Positions 6,562 to 15,249 are shown, counted from the first letter of the stretch. The stretch: DNA of 64,000 nt from Planctomycetota bacterium (GCA_016712285.1 JADJRK010000001.1:2108001-2172000); one strand, 5' to 3'. Made by a program: numbers and translations. Notes: generated by a model not told the origin, from the letters alone.

Positions 6562-6648
6562 TCAAAGCGTCGGACCCCCTGGGCCATGACCGCGCAGTGC
6601 CCGCTCACGGCGGGGCGCGAAATCTCGGATGGCGTTTGGCTGCGACAC
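6562..6648 (-). CDS. Possible 28-residue leader ORF before the tRNA cluster
   Basis: A GTG at 6648 is preceded by AAGGAG with a 6-base gap. The frame encodes 28 mostly polar residues, several of them Arg, Gly and Pro, and ends at 6562. It begins just after the predicted promoter at 6668-6696 and before the tRNA-His hairpin. No homology is recognisable. It could be a leader peptide that regulates the tRNA transcript, or a chance frame; an in-frame ATG two codons upstream overlaps the ribosome site. Confidence 0.35.
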   Translation of the reverse strand: MSQPNAIRDFAPRRERALRGHGPGGPTL

Positions 6649-6667
6649 GATCATCTCCTTGGACGCG

Positions 6668-6696
6668 AGCTTACCGCACGTATATTGACGTGTCAA
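6668..6696 (-). promoter_or_regulatory. Predicted sigma70 promoter for the tRNA cluster
   Basis: On the minus strand a perfect TTGACA (6696-6691) is followed by 17 bases and TAAGCT (6673-6668). The -35 box lies inside a palindromic operator-like site, suggesting repression by occlusion. Confidence 0.5.
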
Positions 6697-6718
6697 TACT
6701 TTTATTGACGCGTCAATA
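6683..6718. promoter_or_regulatory. Twin 16-bp palindromes (TATTGACGYGTCAATA), likely operators
   Basis: TATTGACGTGTCAATA at 6683-6698 and the perfect palindrome TATTGACGCGTCAATA at 6703-6718 have centres exactly 20 bp apart, about two helical turns. The first overlaps the predicted -35. The 12-bp core TTGACGCGTCAA recurs at 26784-26795. This looks like a dimeric repressor or activator site; the regulator is unknown. Confidence 0.65.
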
Positions 6719-6755
6719 CTGTAACGCCTGCCAGTTCCTGCGGGTTTCAACTATT

Positions 6756-7760
6756 TCATGGCGCAACGGTCACGCGCCATGCGCCATCGTGCTCAGCGAT
6801 GTCAATCTCGACGTCCAGAAAGCGGCGGATCGTCTCGATGTTCGTCGTTGTGTGCAGCGTGGGCTTCAGCGTCGTGAAACTGCCGCCGGCGCCCAGCGCC
6901 ATCGGCAGCAGCAACTGGTCAGCCAGGTGCTCACCCACCGGAGCCTCTGACTTCAGATAAGTCTTCATCTCGCGCACAGCCTCTTTGGCCACGGTCTCTG
7001 CGGCTTTGCCGCGCTTTCCGAAAGCGGTGACGACTTCCGTGATATGCTCGCCGCGCGCAAACACGCACACCGCGTTGCCGGGGCCCAAGCCGCGCGGGCG
7101 TTCCTGGCGCAGATCGCTTACATTCAACGCGCGCCCGATGATGCCGAGTTCGCGCTCGCCGACGTTTTCGGGCAGGTTGGCGACGTAGGCCACAGCCGCC
7201 AGCGCCACTACACCACGCTCGTGCAGCTTGAGCCGCTCGCGCACCGTCCACGGCTGGATCTGCGCGTGAATCTCCCCGCCACCGGCTGGGAAGAACCCCA
7301 GTCGCTCGGCCCGCAGTTCGACTTCAATGCCTGCACGCGCAACGACAGGCAGAAACGAGTGCAGCAGAAAATCCAGTGGCGGGGCCCAGGCGTTGTGCGT
7401 GCCGCCCTCGACGCTCACGTGGCTTTCGCTGTCAGCATGCAGCAGCGGGTACAGCACCGTTTGCAGCACCAGCGAAGCGCTGCCCGCCGAGCCAACACTG
7501 AACCGGTACTTGCCCGGGTAGATGCCCTGCGGCGCAAATGCCAGGTCGCGGCTGCCGATCTCGTCGCCGGTGACGTCAGCGTTGCTGACCTGCTGCGCAG
7601 CACGCACACACGCCAGGTGCTGCTTGCCCAGCCCCGGCTTTTCGCGGCCGGCACGAATGTTGAACAGACGAAACGGCTGGCGCGTGACAATCGAAAGCGC
7701 GAGCGAGGTGCGAAGCACCTGCCCGCCGCCTTCGCCCGCGCTGCCGTCAATCTCGATCAT
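6756..7760 (-). CDS. rtcA: RNA 3'-terminal phosphate cyclase RtcA
   Basis: The product is 334 residues, the usual length for RtcA. It opens with the family signature IDGSAGEGGGQVLRTSLALS (4-23), followed by REKPGLGKQHLACVRA. The AMP-accepting catalytic histidine is expected in GEHLADQ, at His278. RtcA uses ATP to convert RNA 3'-phosphates, and some 5' ends, into cyclic or adenylated ends for RtcB-type repair. Its ATG lies one base after the rtcB TGA stop, so the two are translationally coupled. The tRNA cluster lies immediately downstream on the same strand. No RtcR-type sigma54 regulator is in the window. Confidence 0.95.
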   Translation of the reverse strand: MIEIDGSAGEGGGQVLRTSLALSIVTRQPFRLFNIRAGREKPGLGKQHLACVRAAQQVSNADVTGDEIGSRDLAFAPQGIYPGKYRFSVGSAGSASLVLQTVLYPLLHADSESHVSVEGGTHNAWAPPLDFLLHSFLPVVARAGIEVELRAERLGFFPAGGGEIHAQIQPWTVRERLKLHERGVVALAAVAYVANLPENVGERELGIIGRALNVSDLRQERPRGLGPGNAVCVFARGEHITEVVTAFGKRGKAAETVAKEAVREMKTYLKSEAPVGEHLADQLLLPMALGAGGSFTTLKPTLHTTTNIETIRRFLDVEIDIAEHDGAWRVTVAP

Positions 7761-7761
7761 G

Positions 7762-8985
7762 TCAACCCTTCACGCACACGACCTGCTTCAGTGTGTGCAG
7801 GATCTCGACCAGGTCGCTCTGGGCCTCCATCACCGCGTCGATGTCCTTGTACGCAGCCGGCGTTTCGTCGATCACGTCCTTATCTTTGCGGCACTCGACG
7901 CCCGCCGTGGCAGCCTCGTGGTCTTTCACCGTGAACTTCTTGCGCGCCTCGTTGCGGCTCATGACGCGGCCCGCGCCGTGGCTGCACGAGTGGAAGCTCT
8001 CCTCGCAGCCCTTGCCGCACACGATGTAGCTGCGGGCACCCATGCTGCCGGGAATGATGCCGAGCTCGCCCTTGCGGGCTGACACGGCGCCTTTGCGCGT
8101 GACGAACACCTGCTCGCCGTAATGCTCTTCGCGCTGCACGTAGTTGTGGTGGCAGTTCACGGCCATCAGCTCGGCGTTGAATTCGGGCACCAGGCCCGTG
8201 ATCGCAACGGCATTGATCACCGCGCGCATCATGCACTCGCGGTTGATACGTGCATACTCCTGCGCCCAATGCACGGCTTCGACGTAGTCGTCAAAGTGCT
8301 CGGTGCCTTCGTCAAGATATGCCAGGTTTTCATCGGGCAGGTTCTTCATGTGCTGGCGCATGTCGTTCTTCGCAAGCTGGATGAAGTAGGTCCCGATGCG
8401 GTTGCCCACGCCGCGCGAGCCGCTGTGCAGCATGAACCACACGTGGCCTGCCTCGTCGAGGCAGACCTCGATGAAATGGTTGCCCGTGCCAAGCGTGCCA
8501 AGCTGGCCGGCGGGATGGGCGTTGCGCTCAAGCTTGGGGTACTTGTCGGTGATTGCCTTGTAGCCCGCTTCCAGGGCCTTGTACGCCGCCGCCACGTGCT
8601 CGGGCGGGTCGTTCCAGGCGCCGCGGTCGTTGCGGCCGCCACGGTCGGTGCGACCGTGCGGCACGGCGCGCTCAATCGCGCCGCGAATCGGCAGCAGGTT
8701 GTCGGGCAGGTGCTCGGCTTTCAACGAGGTCTTCACGGCGCACATGCCGCAGCCGATGTCCACACCCACGGCCGCGGGAATGATCGCGGCCTTGGTCGGC
8801 ACAACGCTGCCGACGGTCGCGCCGAGGCCCCAGTGCACGTCGGGCATGGCGGCGACCCACTTGTGGATGATCGGCAGCTTGGCGGTGTTGATCAGCTGCT
8901 GCTCGGCGTTGGCGTCGAAGTGAACGCCCTCAATCCACGCCTTGATCGGCTTGGCACCCTTATGAGTAATCATCTTGTACGGCAT
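7762..8985 (-). CDS. rtcB: RNA ligase RtcB (3'-phosphate / 5'-OH RNA ligase)
   Basis: The product is 407 residues, against 408 in E. coli. VGVDIGCGM contains the metal-binding Cys79. GTGNHFIEV, HSGSRGVG and CHHNYV carry further metal ligands, and HSCSHGAGR near the C-terminus holds the histidine that accepts GMP. RtcB joins 2',3'-cyclic-phosphate or 3'-phosphate ends to 5'-OH ends using GTP and Mn2+, repairing cleaved tRNAs and rRNAs. The ATG at 8985 gives the canonical MPYKMI start; the longer frame overlaps senB. It is the first gene of rtcBA, and no archease gene is adjacent. Confidence 0.96.
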   Translation of the reverse strand: MPYKMITHKGAKPIKAWIEGVHFDANAEQQLINTAKLPIIHKWVAAMPDVHWGLGATVGSVVPTKAAIIPAAVGVDIGCGMCAVKTSLKAEHLPDNLLPIRGAIERAVPHGRTDRGGRNDRGAWNDPPEHVAAAYKALEAGYKAITDKYPKLERNAHPAGQLGTLGTGNHFIEVCLDEAGHVWFMLHSGSRGVGNRIGTYFIQLAKNDMRQHMKNLPDENLAYLDEGTEHFDDYVEAVHWAQEYARINRECMMRAVINAVAITGLVPEFNAELMAVNCHHNYVQREEHYGEQVFVTRKGAVSARKGELGIIPGSMGARSYIVCGKGCEESFHSCSHGAGRVMSRNEARKKFTVKDHEAATAGVECRKDKDVIDETPAAYKDIDAVMEAQSDLVEILHTLKQVVCVKG

Positions 8986-9035
8986 GGCGTCCTCGGTCAG
9001 TACTGTACCGGAACGCAGACGGGTTGCACGCTGGT

Positions 9036-9977
9036 TCAGGCCGCCAGCCCTTCCAGCAGCATGCGCCAGGACTGCTGCTCGCGGGCCGGGTCGATCAGCG
9101 GGCGTTTGGCTTCGCAGCGCTGTTGCAGCTCGTTGTAGAAATCTCTGTCTGACTCGGCGCGCTGCAGCAAGCGCGCCAACGCTTGCGTGTCCCCCACCTC
9201 GAACAAGCCGGGATAATCCGCACCCATGATGCCGATCGATGCGCCCATGCGACTCAGGATCGCCGGCGTGCCGCAGGCAATTGCCTCGGTCAGCACGTTG
9301 GCGCCGCCTTCCATGACTGACGTCAGCACCATCAGGTGCGATGACGCGAGCACATGCAGCGTTTCTTCGCGCGTGACTTCGCCGCGCCACTCGTAGCGCG
9401 GGTTTGCGCGCACTTCTTGTTCGGCGCGCGAGCGCATCTCCGGGTCCAGCGCGCTGCCCAAATGCACGACGCGGACGCGCGAGTCCGGCGGCAAAAGGCG
9501 CAGCGCCTCTGCCGTGCGAAACGGGTCCTTTACTTCGCGCAGGTGCCCGATCACGCAGGCCCGGAAATGATCCGATGGCCGTGGCGGCGCGTCGACCGGG
9601 GCAACAGCCGACTGGTAAATCACATGGGCGCGCTCGCGGTACTCGGGCGCCAGCTGCGTCAGCGCGTGCGGCTGCAGCACGATAAAACGATCTGCAAGCC
9701 TGACCGACAACTGCGCTTCTTCGTCGACCTGCACGTCGCGATAGATGTCGGTGCCGGTGAGCGCAAGCACGACGGGACGGCCGGGAAACTCGGCTTTGAA
9801 CTTCAGGATTTCAGGATGGCTGTGCTTGGCGTGCAGCGCGACGAGCACGTCGGCGCCGTGGTCCACGAGCGTGTGCCCGAGTTGCCCGAAGATGTCGGCC
9901 CAGCGATCGGCGGTGATGCCGTTACCGCGGCGCGTGTGGCTGAACGGCGTGTGCAATTGAATCTTCAAAGGGCGCAT
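9036..9977 (-). CDS. senB: TIGR04348-type glycosyltransferase, predicted selenosugar synthase SenB
   Basis: The product is 313 residues with a GT4 fold. RRGNGITADRW near the N-terminus matches the conserved start of the TIGR04348 family, as do ALTGTDIYRDV, CVIGHLREVKDPFR and MEGGANVLTEAI further along. SenB of the selenoneine pathway makes a selenosugar from selenophosphate and a UDP-sugar. The start at 9977 overlaps the end of the EgtB-like gene by 13 bases, the close pairing expected of sen operons. I infer SenB from family resemblance plus this pairing. A SelD-like selenophosphate synthase is not in the window. Confidence 0.82.
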   Translation of the reverse strand: MRPLKIQLHTPFSHTRRGNGITADRWADIFGQLGHTLVDHGADVLVALHAKHSHPEILKFKAEFPGRPVVLALTGTDIYRDVQVDEEAQLSVRLADRFIVLQPHALTQLAPEYRERAHVIYQSAVAPVDAPPRPSDHFRACVIGHLREVKDPFRTAEALRLLPPDSRVRVVHLGSALDPEMRSRAEQEVRANPRYEWRGEVTREETLHVLASSHLMVLTSVMEGGANVLTEAIACGTPAILSRMGASIGIMGADYPGLFEVGDTQALARLLQRAESDRDFYNELQQRCEAKRPLIDPAREQQSWRMLLEGLAA

Positions 9978-11260
9978 GTACGGAACCCGGCAAGAATGTC
10001 GTTGCGATGGGGCGTGTAGAAGTTGCGCCAGGTGTTGCGAATCAGGCGCGAGCGCGTGCAATACGTGCCGCCACGCAGCGCCTTGAAGCCGACGAACCAG
10101 GGCTCGCTGTATTCGCTGTACATGTCAGCGACGAAACCCGGATAGCCCTTGAACTCGGTGTCTGTCCACTCCCACACGTTGCCCAGCATCTGGCGCACAC
10201 CGAACGCGCTGTCGCCTGCCGCGTGCGCACCGACATCCACTGTGCCCGGCACGCGGGTATCGAGGTTGCCGTGCTCGGGGCGCGGCGGTTCGTCGCCCCA
10301 CGGGTAAAGCCGCTTGCGCGGGCCCAGGCCGCCCTTGCCGTTTGGTTCGCAGCTTGCGGCGCATTCCCATTCGGCTTCGGTGGGCAGCCGGCGGCCGGCC
10401 CAGCGGCACCAGGCCTGCGCTTCGTACCAGCTTACGTGAATCACGGCGCGGTGCGGCTCAAGCGGCACCCACTTGTCGAACTGCCGGCGTTGCCACGCGC
10501 CGCCCTGCTTGCGCCAATACACCGGGTGCGCGCGCCCGTGTGCGATGCGCCACGCCCAGCCCTGTTCTCCCCAGTGCCTTGGATCCTCATAGCCGCCGTC
10601 GTCGACGAACGCGGCGAACTGCGACTGGCTGACGGCTGCACGGGCGATCTTGAACGGTTGCACCGTCACCGGGTGGGCCCACTTTTCGTTGTCAAAGACG
10701 AACACGGCGTCTTTGGATGCACCAAGCATGAACGTGCCGCCGGGGATTTCAGCGTCGCCATCGAGTGGACCGGCCTCGGGAAAAACAGGGACAGGCACCG
10801 TTGGTGCCTGTCCCTGTTTTTCGAGCTTGGGCTCGGGGTAGCCGAGTGTCTGGCGGGTGTAAGTGAACGCCTCGCCGTGCATGTCTTCGTGGTAGATGGC
10901 GTAGCGCGTGAGGTAGAAGTCTTCAGGCGACAAACCGTCGGCGACGCGGTCGTGGATGGCCTTGCAGTACGCCAGCGTGTCCTCAAAAGAGGGCAGCGGC
11001 AGGTTCCAGCGCGTGGTGTGGGCAATGCTGATCGAGTCAAACAGCGCGTCTTCGTCCGGGCGTGTCGGCGGCAAGCCGCGCCTCTCACGCAGCACCCACC
11101 GCGAGTAGAAGTAACTGGCGTGGCCGATTTCCCAGCGCAGGGGGTTCACAGTGGGCAAGTACGGGCCCATGAGCTGTGCTGGCGAAAGGTCAGTCACCAG
11201 CGCCCGGCAACGCTGATGGGAGTCGTACAGTGCAGCAATCAGTGTGTCCGCATCGTTCAT
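9965..11260 (-). CDS. senA: EgtB-like nonheme iron enzyme, predicted selenoneine synthase SenA
   Basis: The product is 431 residues in the EgtB architecture. An N-terminal DinB-type helical domain (about 1-145) carries iron-ligand histidines in EIGHASYFYSRW and YHEDMHGEA. A C-terminal FGE-sulfatase domain (about 165-431) contains LPTEAEWECAA, GNVWEWT and ALRGGTYCTR. EgtB joins gamma-glutamyl-cysteine to hercynine; the SenA branch uses a selenosugar to give selenoneine. The SenA call comes from its overlap with a SenB-like gene, so a conventional ergothioneine role is the alternative. No EgtD-type methyltransferase is visible nearby. Confidence 0.78.
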   Translation of the reverse strand: MNDADTLIAALYDSHQRCRALVTDLSPAQLMGPYLPTVNPLRWEIGHASYFYSRWVLRERRGLPPTRPDEDALFDSISIAHTTRWNLPLPSFEDTLAYCKAIHDRVADGLSPEDFYLTRYAIYHEDMHGEAFTYTRQTLGYPEPKLEKQGQAPTVPVPVFPEAGPLDGDAEIPGGTFMLGASKDAVFVFDNEKWAHPVTVQPFKIARAAVSQSQFAAFVDDGGYEDPRHWGEQGWAWRIAHGRAHPVYWRKQGGAWQRRQFDKWVPLEPHRAVIHVSWYEAQAWCRWAGRRLPTEAEWECAASCEPNGKGGLGPRKRLYPWGDEPPRPEHGNLDTRVPGTVDVGAHAAGDSAFGVRQMLGNVWEWTDTEFKGYPGFVADMYSEYSEPWFVGFKALRGGTYCTRSRLIRNTWRNFYTPHRNDILAGFRTCAL

Positions 11261-11307
11261 GCTGACACGCTAACCAGCGCAGCGAAGTCGCGAAAGGCGC
11301 AGGCGAA

Positions 11308-12006
11308 CTAGTCAAACAGAGACTCGTAGGGCGAGTAGCCTGCCAGCGGACCAAGATCCTGGTCGTGGCGCATGTGCCGCATGTTGTCGTAGCCGCGGGC
11401 GCGGGCAAGCTTCAGCCATCGCACGGCACGCTGCTTCTCGGTATCGGCTGTGACAGCGCTGCGAAGGCGGGCGTACACTGCCGCGCGCTGGGCGTGAATG
11501 CAGGCCAGTTGATAGGCGCTGCACTCGCTACGGCGGGTGTTTTCGGCGCGGGTGGCGACTTCATATGCGCGTTCCAGGTCGCGATCCGCACCGGCCACGT
11601 CGTCGCCCGCAAGGCGGCACGCGGCACGGCCCGTCAAGGCATCAATGGCAGCCGTCGCGTCCTCCTGCTGCTCGGCCAGCAGCAGTGCCTGCGAGTATCG
11701 CTCTGTCGACTCATCGGTGCGCTCGGCGCCGCGCAGCGCGTAGGCAAGGTACAGCGTGGCCCACGTATCATTGACATCGCGGGCTGCAAGCCGCTCGGCA
11801 ATCTGGATCGCCTCGTCATGGCGCCCGGAAATGGCGTGGTCGTAAAGTTCTTCGCGAGCGGCGTCGTCTTGCGGTGCCTGCTCGCAGTCCATGAAGCAAT
11901 CCGAAGACCGCAACGGGCAATGCGTACGATCCGCGACGTGGCCCAGCAGCGCTGCGACTGCCAGTGAGATGATGCTGAGACCAAGGTAAACCCGCGAGCG
12001 GCGCAT
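11308..12006 (-). CDS. Membrane-anchored TPR-like protein, unknown function
   Basis: I do not recognise the family. The 232-residue product begins with a hydrophobic helix (about 5-24) that could be an uncleaved signal anchor. A Cys/Asp-rich stretch follows, then helical pairs from about 55 to 215 with TPR spacing (for example TLYLAYALRGAERTDESTER). The start at 12006 has GGAG 8 bases upstream and removes an upstream extension without coding character. It ends 47 bases before the senA start, so it may be co-transcribed with the sen and rtc genes, though a functional link is speculative. Confidence 0.7.
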   Translation of the reverse strand: MRRSRVYLGLSIISLAVAALLGHVADRTHCPLRSSDCFMDCEQAPQDDAAREELYDHAISGRHDEAIQIAERLAARDVNDTWATLYLAYALRGAERTDESTERYSQALLLAEQQEDATAAIDALTGRAACRLAGDDVAGADRDLERAYEVATRAENTRRSECSAYQLACIHAQRAAVYARLRSAVTADTEKQRAVRWLKLARARGYDNMRHMRHDQDLGPLAGYSPYESLFD

Positions 12007-12061
12007 GGTGTGCTCCTGCAAACAGGCTAGCACGCGCCGCGCCGGAAAGGAAACGAATCTG

Positions 12062-12886
12062 TCAGGCGACGCGCACCGTCTGGAAAATCGATTGCAGCGT
12101 TTTCAAAACGCCCGGCAGTTCGGCCAGCGGAATCATGTTGGGGCCGTCGGAAAGCGCCTTGTCAGGCTCAGGATGCGTTTCGGCAAAAATGCCGTCGGCG
12201 CCGGCTGCCACGGCTGCGCGCGCGAGCACGGGCGCAAACTCGCGCTGGCCGCCGCTCTTGTCGCCCGAGCCGCCGGGAAGCTGTACACTGTGGGTCGCGT
12301 CAAACACCACCGGGCACCCGGTGCGCTGCATGATCGGGATGCTGCGCATGTCGGACACAAGGTTGTTGTAGCCAAAGCTGGCGCCGCGCTCGGTCAGCAT
12401 GACGCGGCCTTCGGCGCCGAAGGTGTTCATCTTCGACACAACCTGGGCCATGTCCCATGGCGCGAGAAACTGGCCTTTCTTCACGTTGACGGTCTTGCCG
12501 TGCTTTACAGCCGCGTTGGCAGCGGCCTCGAGCAAGTCCGTCTGCCGGCACAGAAACGCCGGGATCTGCAGCACGTCAATCGCCTGGGCCGCAGGCTCGC
12601 AATGCTCGGGCAGGTGCACATCTGTCAGCACGGGCACCGCAAACTCTTTGCCGATGGATTCAAGCTGCTTCAGGCCTTCGTCTATACCCGGGCCCCGGAA
12701 AGACTTGCCGCTGGTGCGGTTGGCCTTGTCGAAGCTGGCTTTGAAGATGTAGGCGATGTTCAACTCGGCGCATGCGGCTTTGACGCGTTGCGCGATGACG
12801 CGGGGCACGTCGGCGTTCTCAAGCACGCAGGGGCCCGCGATCAGAAACAGGTTTCGACCATCAAGCGTAAGTGGGCCTACCTTCAT
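12062..12886 (-). CDS. kdsA: 3-deoxy-8-phosphooctulonate synthase (Kdo-8-phosphate synthase)
   Basis: The product is 274 residues, full length for KdsA. It condenses phosphoenolpyruvate with arabinose-5-phosphate to give Kdo-8-P, the precursor of the lipopolysaccharide inner-core sugar. Motifs include IAGPCVLEN (16-24), FKASFDKANRTS, the FRGPG loop, VLTDVHLPEH and FDATHSVQLPGG. The Cys20 in IAGPC, where metal-independent enzymes have Asn, indicates the metal-dependent class. Its presence supports a Gram-negative outer membrane with Kdo. Neighbouring genes are not other Kdo genes. Confidence 0.95.
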   Translation of the reverse strand: MKVGPLTLDGRNLFLIAGPCVLENADVPRVIAQRVKAACAELNIAYIFKASFDKANRTSGKSFRGPGIDEGLKQLESIGKEFAVPVLTDVHLPEHCEPAAQAIDVLQIPAFLCRQTDLLEAAANAAVKHGKTVNVKKGQFLAPWDMAQVVSKMNTFGAEGRVMLTERGASFGYNNLVSDMRSIPIMQRTGCPVVFDATHSVQLPGGSGDKSGGQREFAPVLARAAVAAGADGIFAETHPEPDKALSDGPNMIPLAELPGVLKTLQSIFQTVRVA

Positions 12887-12982
12887 CCGTCGTTCCGGTA
12901 CAAGCAGCGGTTGACCAATAACCCATTCCCAATGGCCAATGCAAGGGGCGGGCAGCCCCCATGCTCTGCGCTTCAGGCGTGA

Positions 12983-13588
12983 TTACTGAACAGCCGGGTA
13001 GTCACCGATGCGCTCGGCCTCAAAGACCACCTGGTTGGTCGCGCCCTTGCGTGACTCGACCGTCTTGCCGCCCTTGAACGGGCTTACGGTGCGCACTCCC
13101 TTGAGCGGGAACTCTTTGCCCTCGGGGTCGCTGGTCCACTCGGCGACCTTGGTGTCGCCGCCGCGACGGTCCCACACTTCAACCACGAGCTTGTCGCCCG
13201 GCTGCCACGTGCACTCAAAGGGACGGTCCGACCACTGTGCAGTCAGCTCAACCTCGCCGACGGTGCCGATGCGTTCGCCCCACTGTTCGCTGTCCCATAC
13301 CTTGTGTTCTTTGCCCTCGGCATCGACGCGCTTGACGTAGACCTGCAGGTCGATCTTTTCGCCGTCCTTGAACTCTTGCGGGTCCAGCGCCACTTTCATC
13401 ACCTTGACCTTGTATATGCCGCTCTGGTCAACTCCCTCGGCGCCCTTCTTGAAGAACCCGGAAACCAGCGGGCCAATCACCGGCAAATCCGGCTTGAAGT
13501 AGCCGGCGGCAATCACGCCCACGACCAGCAGCAGCAGGACCAGCAGGATGGTGCCGCCCTTGCCCTTTTTCTTTTCAGGTTTGCCCAT
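12983..13588 (-). CDS. Single-pass membrane protein with an extracytoplasmic beta domain, unknown function
   Basis: I do not recognise the family. The 201-residue product starts with a Lys-rich cytoplasmic tail (MGKPEKKKGKGG), followed by a transmembrane helix at about 13-30. The rest is polar and beta-rich, with segments such as GDKLVVEVWDRRGGDTKVAEW that recall C2-type beta-sandwiches. The start has an AGAGG ribosome site. It lies 96 bases upstream of kdsA on the same strand and is transcribed divergently from the MocR-type regulator. Confidence 0.75.
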   Translation of the reverse strand: MGKPEKKKGKGGTILLVLLLLVVGVIAAGYFKPDLPVIGPLVSGFFKKGAEGVDQSGIYKVKVMKVALDPQEFKDGEKIDLQVYVKRVDAEGKEHKVWDSEQWGERIGTVGEVELTAQWSDRPFECTWQPGDKLVVEVWDRRGGDTKVAEWTSDPEGKEFPLKGVRTVSPFKGGKTVESRKGATNQVVFEAERIGDYPAVQ

Positions 13589-13761
13589 GAGAGCCTCTTT
13601 TCGGGTTGCGAGTCAGCGCTGATTGTAACTTTGATTCGTGGCGATTGCGGGTTCAGGCAGTCTGAACGCCCAAAGAAGTGTGACTGTGCCGACAATCAGA
13701 AATTCGGCAAGAAAGTGGCCCCGCAGTTTGTTCAAATGACACCCAACACACTGGGCCTCTT

Positions 13762-15249
13762 ATGCCGGACCTCCTGGTTGACATCGAAACCGCCCGCGAC
13801 GGCACGCCGCTGTACCAGCGCATTGCCGACAGCATTCGCGCCGACGTGCTTGCGGGCCGCCTGCACCGCGGCGAGCGCGTACCCAGCACCCGCAGCCTTG
13901 CGCGCGAACTGAAGGTCAACCGCAACACCGTTGCCCAGGCCTACGATCAGCTGATTGCCGAGGGCTTTTTGGCTGGCAAACACGGCAGCGGCACATTCGT
14001 GGCCGATGAGCTGCCACAAGCCAACTTCAGTGTTCGCACCGCGCAAAAACAGCAACAGCCCCTGCGCCGCGTCGCGCTTGCCAACTCGCCCGCGCCGCCG
14101 CCGTTTTACCAGCGCGTGCTGGCGCCCGAGAACCCGCAGCCGCCGGCGCCGGGCTATCTGGACCTGCGACTTGGGGCGCCGGACATTGACGCCTTTCCGT
14201 TGCGGCAATGGCGGAGGGTCGTCGGCAACCAGCTGCTGGTGACGCGCCGCTACCGCATGAACTATGGCAGCGCATACGGCTTGCAGGAACTTCGCGAGGC
14301 CATTGCCGCATACCTGGGCCGCGCGCGCGGCATTGACTGCACGCACCGCAACGTGCTGATCACGTCCGGCAGCCAGCAGGGGTTGTGGCTGGCGACTTCG
14401 CTGCTGGTCGGCGCGGGCGACCAGGTGCTGATGGAAGACCCGGGCTATCTTGGCGCTGCCAGCATCTTTCGCGCGGTTCGCGCAGACTTGCGGCCGGTGC
14501 CCGTGGACAGCGAAGGCGCCCAACCGGCGGCCGTGGCGCGCATGCTTGAGAAGGGGGTGCGGCCCAAACTGTTGCATCTGACGCCCAGTCACCAGTACCC
14601 GACGGGGGTGTCGCTTTCCGCGGGTCGGCGCATGGAAATGCTTGAGCTTGCGGCGCGTCACGGGTTCATGATTGTGGAAGACGACTACGACAGCGAGTTC
14701 CGGTACGAGGGCCGCCCCCTGCGAGCGCTGGCGGGCATCGACCAGTCGGGCGTGGTCATTTATGTGGGCAGCTTCAGCAAGGTGATGTACCCGAGCCTGC
14801 GGGTCGGGTTCGTGGTCGCGCCGGATTGGCTGATTGAGGCAATGGTCGGCTTGCGCTGGCACATTGACTTCATGCCGCCGATGCTGGAAAGCGCCGCGCT
14901 GGCACAATTCATCGCCGACGGCGACTTTGAACGTCACCTGCGACGCATGCGGTCGCAGTATGCCGACAAGCGCAAGGCGCTGGTCGATGTCTTGCATGAC
15001 AAGTTGCCGGGTGTCGCGCCTGCAACGCTGCCGCCGGGTGGCATGAAGCTGTTGCTCAATGTCCCGCCGAAACTGACGCGCGAGCAGGCGCGCGAAAGGG
15101 CCCACAAGGCAGGCGTGAGAGTCTATGACCAGAGCGCGTGCCACTTCGAGCCGGGCAAGGCGCCGAACGTGCTGACAATCGGCTTCACATCGCTGCCGCT
15201 GGCCCAGGTTGTGGAAGCCGGCGAGCGGCTGGCCGCTGCATGGACGTAA
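13762..15249 (+). CDS. MocR/PdxR-type transcriptional regulator (GntR HTH fused to an aminotransferase-like domain)
   Basis: The product is 495 residues, typical for MocR proteins. A GntR winged helix occupies about 10-80 (LYQRIADSIRADVLAGRL, then GERVPSTRSLARELKVNRNT). A fold-type I aminotransferase domain runs from about 130 to 490, with the PLP-binding lysine expected in VGSFSKVMYPSLRVGF. MocR proteins sense PLP or amino compounds and often control an adjacent, divergent gene; here that would be the membrane protein at 12983-13588. I see no pdxST genes nearby, so the regulated pathway is unknown. The start lacks a clear ribosome site. Confidence 0.93.
   Translation: MPDLLVDIETARDGTPLYQRIADSIRADVLAGRLHRGERVPSTRSLARELKVNRNTVAQAYDQLIAEGFLAGKHGSGTFVADELPQANFSVRTAQKQQQPLRRVALANSPAPPPFYQRVLAPENPQPPAPGYLDLRLGAPDIDAFPLRQWRRVVGNQLLVTRRYRMNYGSAYGLQELREAIAAYLGRARGIDCTHRNVLITSGSQQGLWLATSLLVGAGDQVLMEDPGYLGAASIFRAVRADLRPVPVDSEGAQPAAVARMLEKGVRPKLLHLTPSHQYPTGVSLSAGRRMEMLELAARHGFMIVEDDYDSEFRYEGRPLRALAGIDQSGVVIYVGSFSKVMYPSLRVGFVVAPDWLIEAMVGLRWHIDFMPPMLESAALAQFIADGDFERHLRRMRSQYADKRKALVDVLHDKLPGVAPATLPPGGMKLLLNVPPKLTREQARERAHKAGVRVYDQSACHFEPGKAPNVLTIGFTSLPLAQVVEAGERLAAAWT

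Noticed and set aside
8122..9138. Plus-strand frame of 338 codons
   Set aside because: It is antisense to rtcB and senB; no domain or ribosome site.
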